Shown here: one piece after another, positions 5,178-10,860 of the stretch
How the letters are laid out: the number at the start of each line of letters is the position of its first letter
How positions within the stretch are numbered: position 1 is the stretch's first letter
Source of the DNA: Thermoplasmata archaeon
GTDB taxonomy: Archaea > Thermoplasmatota > Thermoplasmata > Lutacidiplasmatales > UBA184
Direction: 5' to 3'
Length of the DNA stretch: 13,124 bases
Assembly (NCBI GenBank): GCA_030043835.1
Contig: JASHWY010000100.1
Span: forward strand, 1 to 13,124
Notes under the pieces: generated by a model
The model's database searches: none
What the model was told of the DNA's origin: nothing
What the model saw: only the letters and a program-made list of their open reading frames with translations
Program-made: the position numbers and the translations under genes

Positions 5178-6782
5178 ATGGGAACCGTGGAGCACCCGCG
5201 GGTCCGTCCCGGGGCGCTCGAGGACCGCCTCTACCAGCGGTCGATCGCGGACGCCGCGCTCGAACACAACACCCTCGTCGTGCTCCCAACGGGCCTCGGG
5301 AAGACCGCGATCGCGCTCCTCGTGATGGCCGAGTTCCTACGGCGGGAGCCGACGCGCTCGGTCCTCCTCATGGCCCCTACCCGACCGCTCGTCGTCCAAC
5401 ACGCGCGCAGCGTCGCGGCGTCCCTCTTCGCCCCGGAACCGCTCACGCTCACGGGCGCGATCCCCCCCGACCGGCGGGCCGCGCTCCTCCATCCCCCCCA
5501 GGTCGTCGTGGCCACCCCCCAGGTCGTCGCGAACGACCTCGCCGAGGGAGGGTTCCCGCTCGACACGTTCTCGTTGGTCATCTTCGACGAGGCCCATCGC
5601 GCCGTCGGCGACTACCCGTACGTGGCGATCGGGAAGGCCAACCGGGAGGGCCCGCGTGCCCGCGTCCTCGCGATGACGGCCTCTCCGGGCGGCCGCCTCG
5701 CCCGCATCCAAGAGGTCTGGACGAACCTCGGTATCGACCGGTTCGAGTACCGAACCGAACAGTCCGCCGACGTGGTGCCGTACATCCACGGCGTAGGGAT
5801 CGAGACGGTCCAAGTGACCGTTCCGCCCGAGGTGCGGCGCCTCGCGATTCTCCTTCGGGCTGCGATCCAGCGACAGGTCGATCAGCTTCGCCGGCTCGAC
5901 CTCCTGCCGGCCGGGGAGGCGACCCGACGCGTCCTCCTCGACGTCGGGGCTCGGCTCCACCGGCGGATCGGCGCGGAGGGCTCGTCGGGAGGGGGGTCCG
6001 CGGCGGGGCTCTGGTCGGCCGTCACGGCCCAGGCCGCCGCGATGAAGGGCCTGCACGCGCTCGAACTCATCGAGAGTCAGGGGGTCGACTCGCTCCGGGA
6101 GTTCTTCCTCCGCCAGGCGCCGAAGCCCGGCAAACGGGTGACGCCGGCCCAACGGGCCTTCTTGAACGACCCGGACGTCGTCGAGGTCCGCCGGGAACTC
6201 GACCGCATGACGCTCGAGCACCCCAAGGTCCAGACCGCGGTGCGCATCGTCCGCGGCGAGCTCACGCAGCACCCGAAGGCCCGGGTGATCGTCTTCTCCC
6301 AGTACCGGGACACGGTCGACCGGCTCGTCGACGAGCTCACGAAGCTCAACGATCCGGCCGTCCGCCCCGCGCGCTTCGTGGGCCAGGCGACGCACGGAAC
6401 CGACGCGGGTCTCTCGCAGAAAGAGCAGATCGGCATCCTCGACCGGTTCAAGTCGGGCGACGTGAACGCGCTCGTCGCGACGTCGGTCGCCGAAGAAGGC
6501 CTCGACATCCCGGCGACCGATCTGGTCGTCTTCTACGAGCCGATCCCCGACGTGATCCGGACGATCCAGCGGCGCGGACGCACCGGTCGGGCCCGCACGG
6601 GGCGGGCGATCGTCCTCGTCGCCGAGGGAACTCGCGACGTGGGCCTCCATCGCGCGGCGTTCGCCCGGGAGCGGAGGATGCACGAAATGCTGGAGCGAGT
6701 GCAGGCGGCGGCCTCCCAAGGACGGAGCCCGCCACCGCCCCGACCGAAGCAAGTGCAGCGGGCCCTCTCCGAGTTCCGCTAG
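5178..6782 (+). CDS. hef: Hef-type SF2 DNA helicase without nuclease domain
   Basis: Hef is the archaeal relative of FANCM; it remodels stalled replication forks and branched DNA. The 534-aa product has motif I PTGLGKT (37-43), APTRPLV, TPQVV, motif II DEAH (137-140) and motif III TASPGG (167-172). An inserted helical (thumb-like) region lies between the two RecA-like lobes. Lobe 2 contains VIVFSQYRDT, FVGQATHGTDAGLSQKEQ, LVATSVAEEGLDIP and motif VI QRRGRTGR (464-471), followed by RERRMHEML. Euryarchaeal Hef in methanogens and Thermococcales carries a C-terminal XPF nuclease and HhH domain. Here the protein ends after the helicase, as reported for Thermoplasma-type Hef. The frame is open further upstream, but homology begins just after ATG 5178, which has GAGGAG nine bases before it. 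The gene is convergent with dut and shares its CTAG. Confidence 0.9.
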   Translation: MGTVEHPRVRPGALEDRLYQRSIADAALEHNTLVVLPTGLGKTAIALLVMAEFLRREPTRSVLLMAPTRPLVVQHARSVAASLFAPEPLTLTGAIPPDRRAALLHPPQVVVATPQVVANDLAEGGFPLDTFSLVIFDEAHRAVGDYPYVAIGKANREGPRARVLAMTASPGGRLARIQEVWTNLGIDRFEYRTEQSADVVPYIHGVGIETVQVTVPPEVRRLAILLRAAIQRQVDQLRRLDLLPAGEATRRVLLDVGARLHRRIGAEGSSGGGSAAGLWSAVTAQAAAMKGLHALELIESQGVDSLREFFLRQAPKPGKRVTPAQRAFLNDPDVVEVRRELDRMTLEHPKVQTAVRIVRGELTQHPKARVIVFSQYRDTVDRLVDELTKLNDPAVRPARFVGQATHGTDAGLSQKEQIGILDRFKSGDVNALVATSVAEEGLDIPATDLVVFYEPIPDVIRTIQRRGRTGRARTGRAIVLVAEGTRDVGLHRAAFARERRMHEMLERVQAAASQGRSPPPPRPKQVQRALSEFR

Positions 6783-7222
6783 CGGCCGGTGCTCCCGAAA
6801 CCCCCCGAACGGCCGCCGGCCCAGCGGACCCTCCCGAAGCGGAAACGCGTCGGGCGATCCTCGACGAGGCGGATCTGACCGATCCGATCGCCGGCCTCGA
6901 CCCGGTAGGATCCGTCCAAGAGGTACGTGAGCGGAACCCGGATCTCGCCGGCGTAGTCGTGGTCGATCGTCCCCGGAGCGTTCGCCATCAGGACCCCGCG
7001 GCTGCTGAGCCCGCTGCGGGGCCTCACCTCGAGGAAGGTACCCGCGGGGCAGCGCATCGTAAGGCCTGTGCGGACGAGCGTCACCTCGCCGCGGGTTAGC
7101 ACCACCGCCTCGGCGGCCGCAAGGTCGAAGCAGGCCGACCCGTCGGTAGCTCGGGCCGGAAGGGGTAGGTGAGGGAACTCGGGAAGCCGCTCCACGAACA
7201 CCGTGGGCACCCTCGGAGCCAC
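6779..7222 (-). CDS. dut: Trimeric dUTP diphosphatase (dUTPase)
   Basis: dUTPase hydrolyses dUTP to dUMP and pyrophosphate, which keeps uracil out of DNA and supplies the dTMP precursor. All five motifs are present in the 147-aa product. They are ATDGSACFDLAA (25-36), RPRSGLSSRGV (67-77), GTIDHDYAGEI (84-94, with Asp87 as the catalytic Asp), AGDRIGQIRLV (110-120) and the C-terminal P-loop-like SGGFGSTG (139-146). The PRSGL and GFGSTG motifs mark a dUTPase more than a dCTP deaminase. The frame stays open for more than 1.5 kb upstream, so the start is not fixed by a stop codon. I chose GTG 7222 because a TATA-like TTAAGAAG lies about 25 nt before it. GTG 7210 would remove four residues and is also possible. 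It follows the HTH regulator gene by 23 nt and is convergent with hef. Confidence 0.9.
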   Translation of the reverse strand: MAPRVPTVFVERLPEFPHLPLPARATDGSACFDLAAAEAVVLTRGEVTLVRTGLTMRCPAGTFLEVRPRSGLSSRGVLMANAPGTIDHDYAGEIRVPLTYLLDGSYRVEAGDRIGQIRLVEDRPTRFRFGRVRWAGGRSGGFGSTGR

Positions 7223-7241
7223 GAGGGTCGGATAGAGGGGC

Positions 7242-7250
7242 CTTCTTAAT
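7242..7250 (-). promoter_or_regulatory. TATA-like box for dut, overlapping the upstream gene's stop
   Basis: On the minus strand ATTAAGAAG is centred about 25 nt before GTG 7222. It includes the TAA stop of the HTH regulator gene (7246-7248). This would allow dut to be transcribed separately from the regulator. Confidence 0.4.
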
Positions 7251-7980
7251 GCTCGCTCGGCTCGACGTCGGCCTCCAGGCCCGCTTCGGCCACGGCCCCT
7301 TCGGAGGCGAGCCAGCGAGCGACCAGGCGTCCTTCGGCCCGCCGCAGAATCTTTCCGAGGGCCGGAGCGCTCCGCCCGCTTTGGCGGGCGAGACGCGAGA
7401 GGGTGATCCTCCGCGGGACCGTGTAGTAGCCGAGCACCCAGGCGCGGGCGAGGAGCTTCGCCTGGAGTGGGGTGAGGGAACCCGCGCCGGCGTCGGCCAC
7501 GTAGGGGTGCCCCGAGGCCCGCAGGATCCGGTACGGGAACCCTTCCCGGTCGAGCCGCTTCAACACCCGGCGGATCGCACGCTCCTCGCCGAGGAACGAC
7601 GCGACGACCTTCTCGGCGGTGAGGCGGAACGGTGCCGTCGGCGAGATCTCGCCGCCGGCGAGAGCGAGGAGGCGGCGGAGGCTCTCGGGGTTCCGCTGCC
7701 GGACCAGGAGGATGTAGTCCCGGGTCCGGGGCCGCCGCTCGACAAGCTCGAACGTCTCGAGGCCGTAGAGCGACCGGATCCGCCGGGACTCGCGCTCGAG
7801 CTCGGCCGCGGTCTTGAGCGGGCCCCGACGCCGAACGCGCAGGAGCTGGAGACGCCACCCCTGTTCGAGCCGGAGGGTCTCCAAGAGCTCCACCTCCTCG
7901 TACCGATCGAAGAGCCCCGCCGGGACGATCCCGAGGAGCCTCAGGTCCTCGGTTCGGAACTCGAGCGTGACGGACTGCAT
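7246..7980 (-). CDS. Bacterio-opsin activator (Bat)-like HTH_10 transcription regulator
   Basis: This is a 244-aa DNA-binding regulator. The C-terminal segment at 169-222 is a clear HTH_10 (Bat-type) domain. It reads LTPLQAKLLARAWVLGYYTVPRRITLSRLARQSGRSAP..., with the family's GYY-x-VPRR and closing ILRRAEGRL. The N-terminal 160 residues look like the mixed alpha/beta sensor region of this family, but I see no specific ligand motif and no membrane segment. There is a short acidic tail. ATG 7980 is supported by a TATA-like CATATC about 30 nt upstream. That box lies inside the inverted repeat at 7999-8020, a natural site for autoregulation. The gene is divergent from ubiD-ubiA, so these are its likeliest targets. 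This is inference from position. Confidence 0.87.
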   Translation of the reverse strand: MQSVTLEFRTEDLRLLGIVPAGLFDRYEEVELLETLRLEQGWRLQLLRVRRRGPLKTAAELERESRRIRSLYGLETFELVERRPRTRDYILLVRQRNPESLRRLLALAGGEISPTAPFRLTAEKVVASFLGEERAIRRVLKRLDREGFPYRILRASGHPYVADAGAGSLTPLQAKLLARAWVLGYYTVPRRITLSRLARQSGRSAPALGKILRRAEGRLVARWLASEGAVAEAGLEADVEPSEH

Positions 7981-7998
7981 GGGGTGTCGGGGCGGAGG

Positions 7999-8020
7999 CA
8001 AGGTTCCGATATGAACCTTG
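7999..8020. promoter_or_regulatory. Candidate operator: perfect 8-bp inverted repeat over the regulator promoter
   Basis: CAAGGTTC (7999-8006), spacer CGATAT (8007-8012), GAACCTTG (8013-8020). The arms are exact reverse complements. The spacer supplies the TATA-like element of the HTH gene (start 7980). The repeat ends 18 nt before the ubiD TATA-like box. Occupancy would therefore block the regulator's own promoter while sitting where archaeal activators bind upstream of ubiD. Confidence 0.6.
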
Positions 8021-8038
8021 ATGGCCGCGCGCCCCCTG

Positions 8039-8046
8039 TTTAATAA
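8039..8046 (+). promoter_or_regulatory. TATA box for ubiD-ubiA
   Basis: TTTAATAA is the best TATA match in the window. It is centred about 26-27 nt before GTG 8069, the classical distance to an archaeal transcription start, and so predicts a leaderless message. In-frame ATGs at 8018 and 8021 lie upstream of this box and would not be on that transcript. Confidence 0.62.
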
Positions 8047-8068
8047 CTGCGAGGGCTCGGCCGCGGTC

Positions 8069-9550
8069 GTGCCGTTCCGCTCGCTCGGAGAGTTCCTCGA
8101 CACGATCGAGAAGACGGGCGATCTCGCTCGGGTGACCCGCCCCGTCTCCCGGGATCTTGAGATCACCGAGATCACCCAGCGGGTCCTGCGCGACGACGGT
8201 CCCGCGCTCGTCTTCGAGAACGTCCGGGGAACGACGGTGCCGGTCGTGACCAACCTCCTGGGCTCGTTCCGACGGATCGCGCTCGCGTTCGACGCCCCCA
8301 ACGTCGACGCCGTCGGGGAGCGGATCGAGCGCCTCGTCCACCTGCGCCCGCCCGCCGGGATCTTGGGCGCCGTTCGAGACCTCTCGGGGACGATCGAAAC
8401 CCTGTCGACCCTTCGGTCCCTGGCCCCGAAGCGCGTGCGCTCGGCGCCGTGCCAGGAGGTCGTGGAGACCTCCGTCGACCTCGAACGACTGCCGATCTTG
8501 AAGTGCTGGCCGAAGGACGGCGGCCGGACGGTCACCTTCCCGATCGTGATCACGAAGGACCCCGAGACCGGCGAGCCGCACACGGGGATCTACCGCCTCC
8601 AGCAGTATGGGCCCGACGTGCTCGGGATGCATTTCCAGATCCACCGGATCGGGGCGAACAACTACAGGAAGTGGGCCGCGCGGGGCGAGCGGATGCCCGT
8701 CGCCGCGGTCGTCGGCGTGGATCCCGCGACGGTCTTCTCGGGGCTCGCTCCGGTTCCGGAAGGGATTTCGAACTTCGTGTTCGCCGGCTTCCTGCGGGGA
8801 GAGCCCGTCGAGCTCGTCCCCGCCCGGACCGTCGACCTCGAGGTTCCGGCCCAAGCGGAGATCGTTCTCGAGGGGTATGTCGACCCTTCAGAGCGCCACG
8901 AGGAAGGACCGTTCGGCGACCACACGGGCTACTACTCGGCGCCCGAGCCGTTCCCCGTCTTCCACATCACCGCGGTCACCCGACGGACCCGACCGTTCTA
9001 TCTCGGAACCGTCACGGGAAAACCTCCGACCGAGGACAGCGTCCTCGGCCAAGCGGTGACGAGGATCTTCCGGCCCGTGATCCGGCTCGTCCTTCCCGAG
9101 GTCGTGGACCTGAATCTCCCGCCGGAGGGTCTCTTCATCAACGTCGGGATCGTCGCCATCCACAAGGCGTACCCCGACCACCCCCGCAAGGTGATGCACG
9201 CGCTCTGGGGCTTGGGGCAGATGATGTTCGTCCGCTACCTCATCGTGGTCGATGCCGACGTCGATCCTCACGATCTCAAGGAGGTCCTCTATCGCGTCGG
9301 CCTCCAAGCCGATCCGGGCCGAGACCTCGAGTTCTCGCAGGGACCGGTCGACCAGCTATCGATCTCCAACCCGATCCCGAACCTCGGCGCCAAGGTCGGG
9401 ATCGACGCGACCCGCAAGCGAAGCGAGGACGGCTTCCCGCGTCCGTGGCCCGAGGAGATCCGGTCGGACCCCGAGACGGTCCGAGCGGTCGAGCGGACGA
9501 TCCGTGAGGATCCGGTCCTCGCACGGATCCTCGGTCCGCCAAAGCCGTGA
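8069..9550 (+). CDS. UbiD-family prenylated-FMN decarboxylase, probable menaquinone route (MqnL-like)
   Basis: UbiD enzymes use prenylated FMN to decarboxylate aromatic or unsaturated acids. The 493-aa product begins MPFRSLGEFLDTIEKTGDL, the normal family N-terminus, which supports GTG 8069 over the in-frame ATGs at 8018 and 8021. Key regions are GIYRLQ (Arg176, the position of the catalytic Arg of the family), NNYRKW (197-202) and PVAAVVGVDPA. ERHEEGPFGDHTGYYS (about 275-290) carries the cofactor/metal acidic residues. KVMHALWG, VVDADVDPHD and the C-terminal LGAKVGIDATRK are also typical. The stop overlaps the ubiA-family start by 4 bp, indicating translational coupling. A UbiD-UbiA pair of this kind fits the late steps of the futalosine menaquinone pathway (1,4-dihydroxy-6-naphthoate decarboxylation and prenylation). 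A ubiquinone-type role is unlikely in archaea. The family call is firm; the exact substrate is inference. Confidence 0.92.
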   Translation: MPFRSLGEFLDTIEKTGDLARVTRPVSRDLEITEITQRVLRDDGPALVFENVRGTTVPVVTNLLGSFRRIALAFDAPNVDAVGERIERLVHLRPPAGILGAVRDLSGTIETLSTLRSLAPKRVRSAPCQEVVETSVDLERLPILKCWPKDGGRTVTFPIVITKDPETGEPHTGIYRLQQYGPDVLGMHFQIHRIGANNYRKWAARGERMPVAAVVGVDPATVFSGLAPVPEGISNFVFAGFLRGEPVELVPARTVDLEVPAQAEIVLEGYVDPSERHEEGPFGDHTGYYSAPEPFPVFHITAVTRRTRPFYLGTVTGKPPTEDSVLGQAVTRIFRPVIRLVLPEVVDLNLPPEGLFINVGIVAIHKAYPDHPRKVMHALWGLGQMMFVRYLIVVDADVDPHDLKEVLYRVGLQADPGRDLEFSQGPVDQLSISNPIPNLGAKVGIDATRKRSEDGFPRPWPEEIRSDPETVRAVERTIREDPVLARILGPPKP

Positions 9551-10440
9551 GCGCCGCGCTCGACGCGCCGCGCCGCCGCGGCTCGGAGCTCGGGCGGTTC
9601 CTCGAGATTCAGACTCTCGGTCTCAATCTCCCGTTCGCTCTCGCGTTCCTCTTCCTCGCGGCCCGCGGCGTACCGTCCCTTTGGGTCGTCGTGCTGGTCG
9701 TGATCGCGTTCGTCGCGGCGCGCAACGCGGGCCACAGCTTCAACCGGTGGGCCGACCGGACGTTCGACGCGAGGAACCCCCGGACCCGGGACCGCGCCGT
9801 CGCGTCCGGCCGGATGGCGCCTTCGTTCGCGCTCGGCTTCGCGCTCGCGAACGCTCTCATCGTCGTGGTCGCGGCGTATTTCCTGAACCCGCTCGCGTTC
9901 GTGCTCGCGCCGGTCGCGATTGCGCTCGTCTTTGGATACAGCTACACGAAGCGCGTCACCTCGTTCACCACCGCCTTCCTTGGGCTCGTCCAGGCGGTCA
10001 CGCCCGCGGCGGTGTTCATCGCGGTCACCGGCACGCTCGCCCTGCCCGTCCTCCTCGCCGTCGCGGGACTCCTCGCCTGGGGGACCGCCTTCGAGACGAT
10101 CCACAGCCTCGGCGACCTTTCGAGCGATCGCGAGCTGGGTCTCTTCTCGCTGCCGGCCCGTTGGGGAGTCCCCGCCTCGGTACGGCTCGTTCCCGTTCTC
10201 CACGGTATCGCATTGGTCCTGCTCGCGCTCTTCGGGGTCGCGCTCGGCCTGCCGATCGCCTACGACGGCGCGCTCGTCGGGATGGCGGTGATCGCCGGAA
10301 TCGGGGATCGCGCGCTCGCGCGGGACCCGACGGCCACGCGAAGACCGTTCTACGGCCATGTTGCGATGGGAGCCCTATACCTCCTCGGAGTGCTACTCGC
10401 AATCTTCGTTCCGGCGGGCCCGACGCTGGTTTGGCCCTAG
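9547..10440 (+). CDS. UbiA-family prenyltransferase, MqnP-like
   Basis: This integral membrane enzyme attaches a polyprenyl chain to an aromatic acid. The 297-aa product has about eight hydrophobic segments and both Asp-rich motifs. The first is NRWADRTFDARNPRTRDR (Asn66, Asp70, Asp74). The second is HSLGDLSSDRELG (Asp190, Asp194), continuing FSLPARWG. The NPRTRDR and SLPARxG stretches are typical of the quinone-type branch (UbiA/MqnP), more than of the archaeal ether-lipid GGGP synthases. It starts with GTG inside the ubiD stop (GTGA, 9547-9550), so it is coupled to the decarboxylase. It probably supplies the prenylation step of menaquinone synthesis. No separate promoter is visible. Confidence 0.9.
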   Translation: MSAALDAPRRRGSELGRFLEIQTLGLNLPFALAFLFLAARGVPSLWVVVLVVIAFVAARNAGHSFNRWADRTFDARNPRTRDRAVASGRMAPSFALGFALANALIVVVAAYFLNPLAFVLAPVAIALVFGYSYTKRVTSFTTAFLGLVQAVTPAAVFIAVTGTLALPVLLAVAGLLAWGTAFETIHSLGDLSSDRELGLFSLPARWGVPASVRLVPVLHGIALVLLALFGVALGLPIAYDGALVGMAVIAGIGDRALARDPTATRRPFYGHVAMGALYLLGVLLAIFVPAGPTLVWP

Positions 10441-10467
10441 CAACACCATAGAAACGCCGTCCCAACA

Positions 10468-10478
10468 CCTAAAAGAGG
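10468..10478 (+). promoter_or_regulatory. TATA-like box for the small unknown gene and arcS
   Basis: CCTAAAAGAGG is the AT-rich element of the 63-nt gap after the ubiA-family gene. It is centred about 31 nt before ATG 10504, and indicates a new transcription unit from here through arcS and perhaps the tRNA. Confidence 0.42.
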
Positions 10479-10503
10479 CCTTCCGGCTGTCGAGCGCGGG
10501 ACC

Positions 10504-10860
10504 ATGCCGCAGGTGATGATCGGCCTTTCCGCGCGCGACTACCGGACGACCAACGAGGTCTGGCGCCTCGCGAAGCGCCACTTAAACCCGGCGGTCCGCC
10601 GTCGCATCGGCTGGAGGGGGCGGTCGAGCTTCCTGAGAGAACTCATCCTCTACGGCTTCGAGAAGGCGAGCGAGCGCCCCGAGGAGTTCCTGCGCGAGGT
10701 GAGGGACGCCCACGACCCACTCTTCGGGAGGCGGGGTCGCACCGAAGCCGGCGCCGATAAGCGAGAAGCGCTCGTCGCGGCGTGGGAGACGTTCTTCCCG
10801 GTCCCCGCCTCGCCGGGGCATCCCCGCCGACGTGCGAACCGAGGCTCCGGAGCCGGTTAG
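10504..10860 (+). CDS. Small basic protein of unknown function upstream of arcS
   Basis: I do not recognise a family. The 118-aa product starts with a short strand (PQVMIGLSARDY), then a helix (NEVWRLAKRHL), a basic link (NPAVRRRIGWRGR) and a second helix (SSFLRELILYGFEKA). The strand-helix-helix order with an S-x-FLRELI helix loosely resembles ribbon-helix-helix DNA-binding proteins. The spacing is longer than usual, so this is only a hint. The C-terminal third is low-complexity and Arg/Gly/Pro-rich. A TATA-like box lies 31 nt before the ATG. The end overlaps arcS by 29 bp if arcS starts at 10832, or precedes it by 31 nt if it starts at 10892. That spacing suggests co-transcription with arcS. 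Confidence 0.62.
   Translation: MPQVMIGLSARDYRTTNEVWRLAKRHLNPAVRRRIGWRGRSSFLRELILYGFEKASERPEEFLREVRDAHDPLFGRRGRTEAGADKREALVAAWETFFPVPASPGHPRRRANRGSGAG

Noticed and set aside
5494..5529. Direct repeat CCCCCCAGGTCGTCG twice with a 21-bp period in hef
   Set aside because: It encodes the conserved PPQVVVATPQVV region of the helicase; the repetition follows from similar residues and codon bias.
8018..8068. Upstream in-frame ATG starts for ubiD at 8018 and 8021
   Set aside because: They lie upstream of the TATA box at 8039-8046 and inside or next to the palindrome, and add residues not found in the family N-terminus.
7223..8854. Long minus-strand open frame continuous with dut, through the regulator and antisense to ubiD
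   Set aside because: The reading is Arg/Pro/Gly-rich with no family motif until the dUTPase part. Homology, a TATA-like box and normal dUTPase length put the start near 7222. It is a high-GC shadow, not a fusion.
9289..10359. Minus-strand open frame antisense to ubiD-ubiA
   Set aside because: The translation is almost entirely Arg/Glu/Asp/Gly repeats produced by the codon bias of the real genes opposite, with no motif.
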